64,000 nt of DNA from Coffea arabica (GCF_036785885.1 NC_092317.1:2668501-2732500); one strand, 5' to 3'; shown: positions 11,574 to 25,940, numbered from the stretch's first letter. The notes: a model not told the origin generated them from the sequence alone. Made by a program: numbers and translations.

Positions 11574-12095
11574 AAAAACTCAATAGATCCGGTGCATGTT
11601 TTCAAGCACCATTTTTTGTTGTTTATTAAGAAATATTTAGTTGGGAATCTTCATTACCATTCATTAATTTAAAAAAAAAGGGACAAAAAGCTACTATAGA
11701 TATCTCATACAATTCGTTGTAGTTCTTGCCACTTCAATAATTACCTATGTAGTAGTATCAGAAGTACAACAATCACGCGTGAACTCTTTTAGCTTGTCTA
11801 TTTGTGTAAATTACTTTTGAAATAAAACTCGGAAAAGGCAAAATATTGAAGATTAAATTGTGCAAAAACAATTCATGCAAAAAACATGGTTCAAACTTCA
11901 AGGGTCCTTGGCCCTGCTATCCAATTGTATGTTTTTGATTACACATTATTTTTACTTTATTTATATATAGTCACTTACTTGTATCAATATATTTTTTAAT
12001 TATCTTTTTATCGTATATATATTATATAAAAAAAAAATGTTACGATATTTTTTTCATAAAATTATTTCAAATAATTTACTATCCAAACACACTTT
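11574..12095. other. Intergenic, nothing recognised
   Basis: AT-rich sequence without gene or element ends that could be assigned. Confidence 0.5.
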
Positions 12096-12242
12096 GGCCA
12101 TGCTTGGATTGTTTGTTTCCGTCGGAAAATATTGTCATTTTCCGTGATCACATTTCCCTCTCACCTTTTTCCCTCACATATATCAAATCGTTACAGTAAT
12201 TTTTCCATGAAAAATGACGAAAAATGCAATCCAAACACAACC
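12096..12242. mobile_element. MITE, TTTGGATTG-ended
   Basis: The left end GGCCATGCTTGGATTG is mirrored by CAATCCAAACACAACC on the right, with a short core containing TTTTCC/GGAAAA phrases. The same general end type is seen at 26040-26178. Confidence 0.5.
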
Positions 12243-12599
12243 TTTACTTTCTTCGGTATTTTTCCGATCAGAAAAAATGGAGAAAAGTTACAAGTTGACA
12301 TTTGACAAAAAAAAAAAGGAAAAAATGGAGAAAAGTCAATCATGTGCTCAATCTCTATTGGGGTGGTGATTCAAGCATAAACCAGTCCAATTTAAAATCC
12401 TTGAGACTCAATCTCCACCGTCGAAAATAGCACATTCCCTTGATCGACGGTTAGAAACACATCAAATGACATAGCAACGAAGAAGGCGTCAAAACTTGTT
12501 GAAAATTAATTCCTTAGTTCCAAAGGCATCATCAACAAATCCAAATCGATGAAATTCGACATCCTACATAAGTAGCAGCACTACTCAAAACAAATTCCC

Positions 12600-12823
12600 A
12601 TCTCGTCGTTACACAAATAAACGGAGAGGGGTGGCGCCGTTACCTGTGCAATACCTCTTTTTATTCATTCTTCCCCCAAAAAAAATTCCCCATTTTCCCT
12701 CTTGCTCTCTCTTGATCTCTCTCTCTCTCTCTCTTCACTTCACTAACACTTCAAATTGGATCTCAATCGGATCTCTAGGGTTTACGAATCTCCTCGTACG
12801 GTTTCCATTTTCGATCAGTGACA
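12600..12823 (+). promoter_or_regulatory. Core promoter and 5' leader of the beta'-COP gene
   Basis: No clear TATA box precedes the gene. A pyrimidine tract (TCTCTCTCTCTCTCTC, about 12716-12735) of the plant Y-patch type lies about 90-110 bp before the ATG. A TATA-less, broadly expressed promoter is inferred. The exact transcription start cannot be set. Confidence 0.35.
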
Positions 12824-15800
12824 ATGGTAAGCTGTTTTCCACTTAGATCTGGATAATTCATTCTTGTAATTCGAATTTGGTGATTTCCGTTGATGAGTAG
12901 GCTGCTGGATTTGTAATTCGGTTACGATTTGAGATCTGTTATTACGGCATTTACTAATACGGTATTTTTTTTTTCGTTTCTGTTTGAATGGTGGCGCATC
13001 AGCCTCTCAGACTGGAAATCAAGGTATTGTTGAATTCTCTGTTTGTTATACTGTTTACCCATTTGCGTAGCTGCGCGAAGGGGAATTGTTTGTTGGAGAG
13101 CTGATAATTGTTGTTGGCTGGTTTATTCGGGCGGTGTTCGGATATTGTTTGAAGTTTTATTGATTTGTTTAATTTTGTGAATTGCTGGATCAGAGGAAGC
13201 TTGCTCAAAGATCAGAAAGAGTAAAATCCGTGGATCTACATCCTACAGAGCCATGGTAACTATCAACCTTGTCAAAGTTCAATTTCTCAAATTCGTTTTT
13301 CTTTGCTCATTTCAAATCTTCTGCAATGAATTGGATACGTGTCGATTGTAATCTGCTGCTCTAGCATCTTGGTTGAGATGATATCCTTTTCTTCTTCTCT
13401 CATTCCTTTTTTTTTCTTGTGTCATAGGATTTTGGCAAGTTTGTATTCAGGGACCGTTTGCATATGGAATTACCAGACCCAGGTACGAAAAGTTTAGCCT
13501 ATTGTTAGGATTTATACTGCTATTCGAGTTTTAGTATAGTAGTTCTCTGTTAGTTGTTATTCAAAATTTGGAGTTTTCATTTGGTTAATACCATGAAAAT
13601 TGGCATGATCCTGGATCCAGGTAAATGTAAATGTATTCAAAATGTAAACGGTGCATCTGTTATGATATAATCTTTTAGTTAAACTTTTTGGACGAGGTTA
13701 AATGGGTAGTATTTCACATGCCAAATGCTGTTCTCCTGTTACTTTGGGGCTTGCTGAAAATCTCCTACTTTAGCTCTGCTATGTCTTTGGATTGAAATTT
13801 TGACACATGATGGACTAGTGCGTCTAAAGGAAGTATTTCGGTCTTATATTGAAGCAAACCGAAGGGCAGGTTGTGTCTTATAGAGAAGCAAACTTCTGTG
13901 TCAGTCGGGTTATTATCATATTCTTTTTTGTGCATCTACTATTATCTGTGATGGGTAATATGGGAGCCGACAAGTTGGAACTTCAAGATTCGGCTGTCCT
14001 TGGGGTGGGTGGGTATGATTAACCTAAGATTTATTTCCTAGTGGATTTTGTACACTGGATTTTCTTCAGCTTTTCGGCTTGAGAATCTTTCACCTACCAT
14101 ATTAGAATCACCACTTCATGATAATAATTTCTAGGGGAAGATTTAATGTGTTTTGAGTTCCTATTCCATTAGAGTTCCTATTCCATCTCAGAGTAATTTT
14201 CTTGTATGACATGTATTTCAGTTTCTCGTATTTCAAAGTCCATAATAACTATTTTTTTAATGCTCCAAGGTTGTGCTTCATGTATAACATGTATCTCAGT
14301 TTTTAGTATTTCATATTACATAACAAGCATACTTTTTGAATGATGTTAGGATATGAAGTGCTGAGTTTCTTTTCTTTAGGAGATTATGGTGGCTAAAAGG
14401 TTTTCAGGATTTCATTTTCATTTTACCATTTAAACTGTAAATTAATTTTCTGGAAAATGGATTGAATGAATATTGCAGAGCAATAATAAGCAAAATATTA
14501 TGCATGCCAACATGTGATGGGGTTTCAGGATGTTGGATGCATGATAACTATTGACAGTTGGAATTTTGGGTGTGAATCACTGTTGTATTCTTATAATTTA
14601 TGGTTGGACTGAACAAGCAGAAACTATGAATTCATAGGAATTTTCTGTGATTGGACTTGTGCCTTCTCCCAAACAAAATGGTGTTTGATTTTTTTGCATG
14701 TTTCCTTGACAATCTTGAGTTAAGAAAACTCATATAAGTTTAATTGAATTTCTAATGAAGCTTCAAATGGATTGAGCCTTAAAGGTGGTTTTGACATAGA
14801 TGGCTAGTTTTATGCCTTATGTCAGACTACGTGTACAGTTATTTTTGTGTTTTTTGGGTGGTGTTCGAGTAAAATTGTTCATTTTAGGTAATTTAACATA
14901 TTGACTTGCTTATAGAACATATTTCCAGTTAGATGAAATCATCTTTTGTTTCTTCTATACCTTTGCGTCAAGTTAAATGAAAAAATTTGTGAATCTGTCT
15001 TTATTTTTTCACCTATCCCCCTATATCCTTTTCTCAGATATTTATTTCCATGGAAGTAACTTGTTTGAAGAGCCAGGAAATATTTTTCCCCATATTTCTC
15101 TAGTTTAGAAGTCCTTATAAATAAATTATTTGCATAACTAGCAATTAGTGTTCTGATTGATCCATGTACCATGAGTGACTTTGGTGAAGAGATGATAACT
15201 AACTTTTAATACTACTATGCATGTGGTGTTGAAAATGGATAGTTCTTGAGGATAGCCATTATGACAGTAGCCTTGTTATACATGTGGCTTGGAGGGAGTT
15301 TGATGTCTATAATGTGTATATCTTGCCTTCCTTTCTCATAAATGCTATATATGAAGGATAATCAGGCCTTCCATTCATACTTTTTGTCAGAAGTGTTAGC
15401 TTAAGTACTATAAGAGTCAAAATGCACTAATTTTTTGCTAAAGTGTCTTGTTGGTATGCCTAGTTAATTTGCAAAATTGATTAGAGGTCTTTTGTTACAT
15501 ACTTAGGTTTTGCTATCTATATTGTTTTTTTTTATGGTCAGTTCCCGTAGTATTATCATCTTATTGTCTAAAACTTCTCATCCATTGTTAGCTTTGCTGA
15601 ATGACATATTTTGTTACTGCAGACAATGGCGAAATCCTTTGAGGTCACTGAACTACCAGGTGCACAAGTAGTATATGTTTTTTGCTTAATTGCAAACTCT
15701 GTTTTTGTTCTGTTTATTCATTTCAATGAGGAAGATGTTATCTAATGTTCAAATGACTGTGCTGCAGTAAGGTCAGCCAAGTTTGTAGCACGTAAGCAGT

Positions 15801-18800
15801 GGGTAGTTGCTGGCGCTGATGACATGTTTATTCGTGTGTACAACTACAATACAATGGATAAGGTCAAAGTGTTTGAGGCACATACAGATTACATTAGATG
15901 TGTGGCTGTCCATCCTACTCTTCCTTACGTGCTGTCATCATCTGATGACATGCTTATCAAACTTTGGGACTGGGAGAAAGGTTGGGTGTGCACTCAGATT
16001 TTTGAGGGCCATTCCCATTATGTGATGCAAGTGACATTTAATCCAAAAGACACAAACACTTTTGCAAGTGCTTCTCTCGATCGCACTATAAAGGTAGGAG
16101 ATGTGACTGCCCTGTAAATGATTGCCTGGCTTAAGTAGTTACTCTATTGTCTTTAGCAGCATTAAGTTACACATGATTTTTTCATTTAGATTTGGAACCT
16201 TGGCTCTCCGGACCCAAATTTCACCTTGGATGCACATCTTAAAGGAGTAAATTGCGTTGATTATTTTACTGGTGGCGATAAACCTTATCTAATCACTGGT
16301 TCTGATGATCACACTGCTAAGGTTTGTTTTTCATGTCCCCTTATACCAAGGATCTGCTGAATATATATAGAGTTTTTACCTGAAGTCGTTTTTGTTTGTC
16401 TTAATCATATCAGGTGTGGGATTATCAGACCAAAAGTTGTGTCCAGACGCTTGAAGGCCACACACACAATGTTTCAGCTGTGTGTTTTCATCCTGAACTT
16501 CCTATTATAATCACTGGTTCAGAGGATGGTACTGTCCGCATATGGCATGCAACCACCTATAGGTAATTAAAACATTCTATGTTTTCTGGTCTTAATGTGC
16601 TTTGGCTTCTGAATGACAAACAGCTCTGCAGTATTCTACTAACATTCTTTGCCATTTTCTGTCCCTCATTATGACTTGGAACTGAAGGTGTAAATCCATT
16701 TCTTCAAATATGAGAACTGAGAATGGCAGAATGCATATTTTTTAGGCATGAGAAGACCACATTTGTACCTTGCTTTAAAAAGTTTTGCCAAAATGTTTTT
16801 GAAAGTATAATTTGTCAAAAAGAACCATTTAGAACTACTATATCTCTTGTAACCGGGGATGTTGAATAACAGCCTGATTGTCAATTTATTCTACTTGCTT
16901 GTGGATACTTTGGCTCTTTCAAAATCCAATTGGATACTTCTAGCCATGGTTTATGGCCTTTCCCCATCTCCTTTTTCAGATTTTTTTAAAGTCAGATAAA
17001 TATGAATCTACATTTTTGTTGTCCATTATGGGTATATCTTAATTTATTTGCAATTTTTTGCAGACTTGAGAACACTTTGAACTATGGTCTTGAACGAGTA
17101 TGGGCTGTAGGCTACATGAAAGGTTCCAGGCGGTATGTTCTCTAATTTTCAGTATTGGTTGCTTATGTGATACCTTTTTTGCATGCAAGAGGTTTACTGG
17201 AAAAGGCTCATGCTTCTAATGTGCTTTTTGGTGTATCAATTTTTGACTTGCTCCTTGTCAGCATCTTAATTTTTTATTTTTGACCTTGTTGTAGATGGGA
17301 GTGTCTACACAACTTTGTCAATCCTTTTATCTCATTGTAAAATAAGTGGAAACAAGGTTTCTTTGAGTTGAATAAGAAATTTTTAATTTGGGAGAGACGC
17401 AAATTTCGATGAGAGGATAATGTTCGTAGCTGCATTTGATGTTTATGAGTCTTTATTTCGTAACATCTTTATTAATTTAAAAGTTTCTTCACAGGGTTGT
17501 AATTGGTTACGATGAAGGAACAATCATGGTGAAAATAGGCCGTGAGGTTCCTGTTGCCAGTATGGACAACAGTGGTAAAATCATATGGGCTAAGCATAAT
17601 GAGATTCAGACTGTCAACATCAAGAGTGTGGGAGCCGATTTTGAGGTATGACTTGCTGTTCTTTCTCTGATGCTCAATCAAATATAATACTGGAAAATTT
17701 TTATTGTTCAAAGGTACTGGAGTTAATTATTCACTTTGTTCCTTCAGGTTACTGATGGAGAGAGGTTGCCTTTAGCCGTCAAAGAGTTGGGTACTTGTGA
17801 TCTTTACCCACAAGTAAGTTGGTCTCCTTTTTCAGAAATCTTATATTTTTAGTTGGTATCATTTGCCACATGTAGTGATTGGGGTGGCAATCTTTTTCTA
17901 TACTCTTTTTGGTTGGTTTATGTGTTAAAGTGATAGTCATTGGAGTGGTCAGTGTCTACTTCTGTTTAAAGCTGACAAATGAACAAAAATGATGTTTCCT
18001 TTCAAGTTGACTTTTGACTCAATCCCCTTCAATTTAATTATTGCTTCTTTTCAAAGGTATTTGTCAAATCTGTTCTATAATTATCCAAGATATTAATTCT
18101 GTTTTAGCTGCTCTGTTGCTTTTTTTTTCACTTGCATATCCTTTGTGTGTTTGTATTGCAGAACTTAAAGCACAATCCAAATGGGAGGTTTGTCGTTGTC
18201 TGTGGTGATGGTGAATACATCATCTATACTGCGTTGGCATGGAGAAATAGGTCATTTGGTTCAGCATTGGAGTTTGTGTGGTCATCAGATGGGGAATATG
18301 CTGTTAGGGAAAGTACATCAAAGATAAAAATCTTTAGTAAAAATTTCCAGGTCTGTATTTTCTTATCTTCCTTTTGGGTATATGGTCCTTCAAAAAAAAA
18401 ATTGGAACCACATCAAATTGTATTACTTACAGCTTTCTATGTCAAGCTTCTTGTGTGGTGGCAAGTTTATCCTGTTTTATTTCATTTTAAACATCTGCTT
18501 GGTGCTTTAAAACCTTTTTGTGAAACTCTAAATCTCTCTTTCTATTGCTTTTGATGGGATAGGTTGCACATCTAGCTCAAACTCATTTTTATCTCTTCAT
18601 GCATCTCTATTTTTTGTCCCTCCAGTAGTACTTTGTTATGATTTTGAAGTGACTTTTCTGATAGTGACGAAAGTAAGGTGACCTCTTACAGGAGAAGAAA
18701 AGCATTCGGCCTACATTTTCTGCTGAGCGCATATTTGGTGGTTCTCTACTGTCAATGTGCTCAAATGATTTCATTTGTTTCTATGATTGGGCTGACTGTA

Positions 18801-21800
18801 GGTTGATTCGACGTATTGATGTTAATGTTAAAGTAAGGGATGCTCGCCTTGAATCATCTTTTCATGTTACTGTTGTATCAGCATTACCTGATTTGCTTAT
18901 TTTTGTCACTTTAACCTTTTCCAGAATCTCTACTGGGCTGATAGCGGTGATTTAGTGGCCATAGCTAGTGATACTTCTTTCTATATACTCAAATATAATG
19001 TAAGGCATTTAATTCACCTATGCTTTCTATATACTTGGGAAAGTTCTTTTCTTGGTATCGCTTTTAGAGTGATGGAATCTTGATTCAAATGTTACAGCGT
19101 GATGTAGTTTCTGCACATCTTGATAATGGAAAATCAGTAGATGAACAAGGTGTTGAAGATGCCTTTGAGCTTTTATATGAAATAAATGAAAGAGTCAGGA
19201 CTGGAATTTGGGTGGGTGATTGCTTTATCTACAATAACTCTTCTTGGAGGCTAAATTATTGTGTTGGTGGTGAGGTATGCATCCCAATTTATCCTAACAA
19301 CCTAAATGCTTCAAGATTCTTTTCTTAAAGACTAATTCCTTATGATCTATGTGATTTTTCTAGGTTACCACTATGTTTCATTTAGACCGACCGATGTACT
19401 TGCTTGGATATCTAGCTAACCAGAGTAGAGTGTACCTCATTGACAAAGAATTCAAGTGAGTAGGCTTCTACGAGTCCTTGGAGGCAATGAGGTCATTCTG
19501 TCATTTTGTTTGTTAGCCTTTCCTGTTTACTTTTGTTGCAGTGTGATGGGATACACTTTGCTCCTGAGCTTGATTGAATACAAGACACTCGTTATGCGTG
19601 GCGACATAGAAAGGGCTAATGAGGTCCTACCATCCATCCCCAAGGAGCATCATAACAGGTAGGTGTACTGTCTTTGGTGGAGTGAGTTTCATCTTGCTGT
19701 CTGATTACTGATAAAACTTATAGATGCAGTTTTGTTGGTCAGACAGTTATATGATCTTCAAGTTCTGGTTTACTAGTCTATGAAATTGGCAGTGTTGTGT
19801 TTGCAATCTTACATGTTTGCAACTGATTGTGTAAACATGGACAAATTTGTTCATGCTTGTAGCCGTAAGTGATTGATTTCCACCTTCGCCTTACATCTTA
19901 CATCCTGCCTTTTCCTTGAAAAATTAAAACTGAGTTTTAGTTTGGCATCCAGCAATTTTGGTGCCTATTATTTCCTTTTGCAAAAATATTTTGCAGTGGG
20001 AATTGAATTTCATGTTGCATTTGAATTTGGAGTTTGATTGTAGCACATATGATTTGAGGTGTATAGTATGTCTTTGCCATTTTAGACTGGTGGCTGAGTG
20101 AATTTCGATATTGCATATGAGCAGATGTTTGTGTGGCATGGTGGTGCTTTCTCCTTTCACTTTGTATACTGCCTTTTGACTTGTTTTCTTGCTATCTTAA
20201 TTGCCTTGTGCATTGAGGTGCATCTCAAGTCGCATTTGATGTGTGCATGCTTGGAAGCCGGCAATAAGTGCCTGCTTGATGCCAATTCATAATCTATCTG
20301 TTAGTGAAGATGGAATGCATCTCAATGTGTTGGATGGTTAACTTTCATAGATATTTCTGCTCTATCTGAATATGAAATTAAGGATTTGATATTTGTTGAT
20401 CCCAATTTGAAAATCAATTTATTGCTAGTGTGGCGCGTTTCCTTGAATCACGAGGAATGGTAGAGGATGCCCTGGAAGTTGCTACTGACCCTGATTACAG
20501 ATTTGAGCTAGCCATACAGCTTGGTAAACTAGAGATCGCACAGGTATTAACTGCTGACCTATCTGAACAGGAATTAAGCTTTGTTCTTTTTTACGCAAGC
20601 ATTCTCAGGCTGTGTGTGTTTCTTTTTGCTTCTTCAAAATATGATGTCCTATAACAGAGTTCATTATGCTGTTTCTTTGTTCAGGAAATTGCCACTGTAG
20701 CACAGAGTGAATCAAAATGGAAGCAGTTGGGAGAACTAGCTATGTCCACTGGAATGGTACTTTTACTTGTTGATTTGTACAGAGCTTGAACTGAAAATTC
20801 CTTGCACTTGGGAAACAGCATTGTTGATTTGACGTGCTGACTGTATAGTTTTTCTCAATCATTGGCAGCAATGTTTTGGTCATATTTCTCACACTTAGAT
20901 TAGGGAACAGTCTTGGAGATGGATGAGTGTGATGTGGTTCCATCTGAGTAAATGACGGCAATGATTTGGTCATATGTTGTTCTTTCATAATCCTTTGTCA
21001 ATAAGGTTTATTGTCAAATGCTCAAGGAGGAGGTTAAAGGTTCTGAATGTCCAAATAAGTTTTCTGTCTTGTTTTAGTGGTTGCTATGCGAAACCCAGCC
21101 CCTCCAGTTGCGCTTTTTCCCCTCTTACAATTTAGTCAAATAGGTTCTACTTTTTGTCTTCTCAACAATTCTTGTATTGATGCATTTTTCCTCCATTTTG
21201 CAGTTAGAGATGGCAGAGGAATGCTTGAAGCAGGCAAATGATTTGAGTGGTTTGTTACTGTTGTATTCTTCTTTGGGAGATGCTGAGGGCATATCAAAAC
21301 TTGCATCTAGCGCAAAAGAGCATGGGAAGAATAATGTTGCTTTCCTTTGTCTGTTTATGCTGGGAAAGTTGGAAGAGTGCCTACAGCTGTTGATTGAAAG
21401 GTAATTATTTTCATATTTTGCCGATTTTACTAATGGATTTTTTTGGGAAAACTTGTTGACTTAACCTTTGTTTTTTGGGGTGAAGCAACCGGATACCTGA
21501 GGCTGCACTGATGGCTAGATCTTATCTTCCAAGTAAGGTGTCTGAAATAGTAGCAATCTGGAGAAGAGACTTGAATAAGGTTAGATCTACTTGTTTTTTG
21601 GTGCTTGTTTCTAACTGTATATGGTTGTGAGCTTTTTAAGCTGAATTATACGGACATTAAAAGGCTTCTCATGATCTCTATTTTAGAGCTTGGAGGTCAA
21701 TGTGGAATCTTTAAAGTAACTTGCTCCATGTGCTGCCAAAATTATGGCAGAATGTAGATTTGCTATGAGTTCAAGTGGGCAGGATTTATTTCTTTCTGTG

Positions 21801-23439
21801 AAAAGTTGTGTAAGGGAATAAATTTACTTTTAGAGTTTATCTTGTATGCACTGATAGTGCATATACTATCACCGTTAGATGCATGCCACATATGCAAAAA
21901 ATGATATTCAAATTCAAATTGAAATTAGGTGGCATGCATCCAAGGGTGAAAGTGTATATATTGTCAATGCATACAAGATTAATCCTTAATTTTATAGTAG
22001 AAATTTAACTTTGTTTTGCTGGATTTGCAAAAATGTTCACGATTTTCTCATTTTTTGACGTTTGACTTTTGTAAGTGCAAACAAGGATTAAATAATTGGT
22101 TTTAGTTGGAAAAAAAAGTGAAATAAAAGGTGAACAAGTGCACAGTTAAAGCTGAAAATATAAATAGGAGGTTGAGTTGAGTGATGCCATTTTTCAAATT
22201 GTTAACTTTATCCCCGTTTTCTGATTTTCCTGATTCTGAAATGTTTTTTGCTGCAAGCTAATTTTGTTTCTTACCAATGCTGTTTTATATATTCAGAAAA
22301 ATAAATGTCAACTGAATTTTGTTGGATATCAAGCTAAAAATGGTGAATTAGTTTTGCTGAATGCTCTTCCTTTTTTGTATCAGTTAACGATATTCTTCCT
22401 TGTTTGTGTCAGTTAAATCAATTCAATTATGCCTGCAGGTTAATCAAAAAGCTTCAGAGTCTTTGGCTGATCCTGAAGAATATCCAAATATGTTTGATGA
22501 CTGGCAAGTTGCACTTGCTGTTGAGGGCAAAGTTGCTGAAACAAGGTGACATTGTACTCACCTATTGTTGTCCTATTATGAATTTGTTTCTGTAGTGATT
22601 TAAACTTTTGTGGAAAAACCTGTCTGTGTGTGCAGATGATGGTCTAAATGGATGAAATTTATCTGAGAGTTGTACTATATGCCTTATTCTAAATTATTAC
22701 TTATTCTCATGTAGCCCTGCCTTCTTGGAACATGGGCTTCTCAAGCATACTTTCATTTTCAGTTATGCTTTGGAATGGTGGATGAACTTTCGGAGCTCTA
22801 GACATATGAAGAAATTATAATGCTAAGTAATTGTCGAATAACTCTCACTGTCTTTCATTATTTTATAGGGGTAATCATCCTCCAGCAATTGAATATTTGA
22901 ACTATGCGGATAGATCGACCATCAGTCTAGTGGAGGCTTTTAGAAACATGCAAATGGATGACGAGCCACCACTTGAAAATGGAGCCTTGGATTATGAGGT
23001 ATAGTTAGCATTTACAAATCCATATCTCTATGTTTATTTGATATCTTTCTCAAGTAAGCTTTCCATATTTCCCTCGGGATGGACACACTGGTATACCTTG
23101 CAAGAGCTTATTTAATCAATTGATTTTCCTGTTATTACTAGTAACTTGATCATGTAAACTGCTGAGTATAGTGCTAAATGACTGCATATTCACCTCTATT
23201 TCTATTTGGTGCTAAGTTTCTGGAATTGTATTCATGGTACTGTTTAGGAACAAAATGGAGATGAGTTGCAGGAGGACATAGGTGATGCACAAGATGAGAG
23301 GCAAGAAGGTGGTCAAGAAGAGGTTCACGAAGAGGCTGTGGTGGTTGATGCAGACTCTACAGACGGTGCAGTACTCGTTAACGGAAACGAGGCTGACGAA
23401 GAGTGGGGTACGAATCATGAAGGAAAACCGTCAGCCTAA
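12824..23439 (+). CDS. COPB2: Coatomer subunit beta' (beta'-COP), complete, 24 coding exons
   Basis: COPI coat subunit that builds Golgi-to-ER vesicles and reads dilysine cargo signals. Exons: 12824-12826, 13003-13023, 13194-13255, 13428-13482, 15623-15659, 15768-16093, 16190-16321, 16414-16562, 17064-17132, 17495-17645, 17748-17813, 18162-18350, 18692-18832, 18925-18999, 19098-19274, 19364-19455, 19542-19658, 20429-20543, 20685-20756, 21204-21400, 21486-21579, 22439-22545, 22869-22998, 23248-23439. They sum to 2769 nt (922 aa, near the family's usual length), every junction in frame. The N-terminal WD40 propeller shows [22 protein letters not shown] and VRIWHATT (about residues 120-257). A second propeller and an alpha-solenoid follow ([39 protein letters not shown]). 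The C-terminus is acidic and ends near [13 protein letters not shown]. Oddity: coding exon 1 is only the ATG, followed by a 7-codon exon. Confidence 0.97.
21841..21977. mobile_element. MITE inside a beta'-COP intron
   Basis: Inverted arms start CTTGTATGCACTGATAGTGC at the left and read CTTGTATGCATTGACAATAT from the right on the opposite strand. Pairing continues through ACTATCACC and GATGCATGCCAC for about 50 bp. It sits in the 859-bp intron between exons 21 and 22. One related single end (TTATATACACTGATAGTGTA) is at about 31491-31512. Confidence 0.65.
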
Positions 23440-25769
23440 AAGCAATTGGTTGGGCCATTGTGAAAATCCTAGTTTTGTTGCTGGTGATTAATTGAGATCT
23501 TTCAGTTGTGCTTGAATCCAAATTTTGTAGTTGGCCTTTTGTTTCATTGTTGTTTCACTGTCGTTTTTGTGGTAAAAGGTTGAATTATGGTTCTACTTGT
23601 TACTTTATACATTTAAAACTTGTAATTAATTTATTTTAGTTTCTTGCTAAGGGAGGGCTCAATTTAGCACACTGATTTTCTTGATCTTATATTTGCATTT
23701 CATTTAATGAACGTGTCTGCGTCGAACCTCAGCAATGGATTAAGTTGTTGCTTATGGTTTGTTTTTTGTCATTATTTCTTTCAAGTATGTTTCTTATAGT
23801 GCTGACTGTATCTGTAATGTAGTGGACAGTGACTTATCCTGATCAGCTTTCAAGATTCTTAGTTTTGAATTTTAATTGCTATACACTTCTTGGTTAAGGT
23901 GTGAGGTATGAAACATAAGGTTCTAATTATGCTTTCTTTTTCTTCTCTTTTTTCCTCTTTTCCTGACTGGCAGTGCTTACACCATGTCATTAGTTCCAGT
24001 CAAGACACCTGGTTCCTGCTGAATTCAATTTCCTTGAGGTGAGAGCTCATTTCATGCGTAATATGAATTTTGTTAATCCATGTTTTTCTAAAGTTTTTGG
24101 GCTATCTGCTCATTTACATACTTTTATGGATGTAAAAGTTGCCGTTTTTACATTCTTTTATGTATGCAAAAGTTGCCTAGTTTCCTGATCAAACAAGGCA
24201 GAGCTCCTATAGACTGGAGAACCGTAGTTTGAGCTTTCATGCAGAAATATCATGAGATGACCAAATCTTGTAGTGAATGAAGCGCAATTGGGCAAGAATA
24301 GATAGTTGAAATTCCTATTCTGCTTCCCCGGAACAAACTATTAATGTTGTTAACATTTTTATTACAAACTTTTGTGCTGCCGCGTGACTTGATATTAATA
24401 ACTGTGCAGTTTTTGAACTGGTAGCTTTCAGAGAATCTCCAGTTGGACCTGGATCAGAATTTCACTACTACGTTATCTTTCTTCATGTTGGGATTTCATT
24501 TCAGAGGAGATTTACCTGTTTTATCTGGTTGAGTTTTTTGTATTGTAGAAATTCTTGTTGCATGCTCTTCAAGATTATATCAATTGTAATTTTCCTTTGG
24601 GGTTGGCGTGTCTGATGAAATGGACTCTCTCTCGTTTTTGTTGCAGAATTACAATTGTGCTAGTCTTCTTTTTCAGGTTTTCTATGGCGTATCTGAAAGA
24701 GGAGACAAAGGGACTGGGTGTCTTTTTTGCTGGTGGTGTGATTTTTCAAGCACAATGAATTTTGTCAGGGCACATACCGTAGACAGTGTTCCAAGCTCCA
24801 GTTAGTTGTTTAGTGTTCTATAGTTTTACTACACTCGTTTAGGCCAATTTTTTCATGAAATTCTTATGTGCCATTGTGAATGTAAACGTATCAGTAATTG
24901 GTTGGATTGCGCTTGATAGTTTTCTCTATCTGGATGTTACACAGTGGAATCCTATGAGTGTATCTATACGAGAAATATTTTGGTCTTGGTTGTTGACCAA
25001 TGGAAAGGCTCCAAATATGATGATTAAAAACCCCACCATTTTCCGCATCCGTTGAATTTGTTTACTGATATCAACGTAGGATCCATTTTTGTGACGCCGT
25101 GACGTTTCAAAGAAGGATTTTGAACAAGTTAACCCCACCACTTCTTCTTTCCCCCGCTTCCCAGTTGCCGCTGGCCGTCAACAGCATCTTGAACCCGCGG
25201 CAATTTTCTTTTCATCTTTCCTTTCTCTTTGTGACTGTTTAACGGACAATATGCAAAGGCATGTAGCGCGAGAGAGGATTCGGCTAAAGCACGCACGTTA
25301 TTGCGAATTTCAATGTCAGAAGACAAATTAATGGAGATTTTTTTTTCTTTTTGTAGTTTCTTTTTTATTTCAGAAAGGAATGCGTGACTTCTGCTAAAAA
25401 TTGTCAGATTCATATTTTCATGCATGTTCTCAAAACAGAAGAATAACATAAAGAAAGAAATTAAAGAAGGAAAAGCAACTTTACAGATCCCTATTCTACA
25501 GCCTCTCGATTCCGATTTCTCTCGCACATAAATCTGCAATGGTAGGAACTAATCATCGAAGATATACGCTCGAAGATGAATGCCAATATCGAAAGTTCTG
25601 GAATTTTGGTATGTGAACGGGTTTTGTAATTTGAAATATAAAATACGGTCTCTTGATTTTTCTTTTTTTTTTTGGGGTAAACTGTTATGACACGTTTGCA
25701 AAACCGTCGAGTTATTTGCCAAGTTTTACAGAGTACACACAAGTTTTTCTTTTTACGTTGGGGAAAAGG
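23440..25769. other. 3' flank of the beta'-COP gene, no further gene
   Basis: The 3' UTR starts here. Splice-like phrases (CCTTGAG|GTGAG near 24036 and TTGTTGCAG near 24645) would allow a 3'-UTR intron, but no reading frame supports a separate gene. Small frames at 24555-25742 have no recognisable domains. Confidence 0.4.
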
Positions 25770-25940
25770 AAAAGGGGATAGATCTATCTAACTTATTGAG
25801 ATGTTCAAAAGAAGCTAAATAATCTTTGACCGTGCTCTAGAAAATTCTAGAGAAAAAAGGGGATGGATTTATCTAATTTATTGAGATATTCAAAATAAAC
25901 TAAATAACCTTGATCAAATTCTAGAAAATTCTAGAAAGAA
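25770..25940. repeat. Tandem repeat, 85-bp unit x2
   Basis: Units start at 25770 and 25855. Each carries GGGGAT.GAT.TATCTAA.TTATTGAGAT and ends in CTAGAAAATTCTAGA, itself a palindrome. The units differ at roughly one site in ten. Confidence 0.7.

Noticed and set aside
24555..25742. Several small frames on both strands after beta'-COP
   Set aside because: They overlap each other, lack recognisable domains and are rich in F/L/I as expected for T-rich UTR and intergenic DNA.
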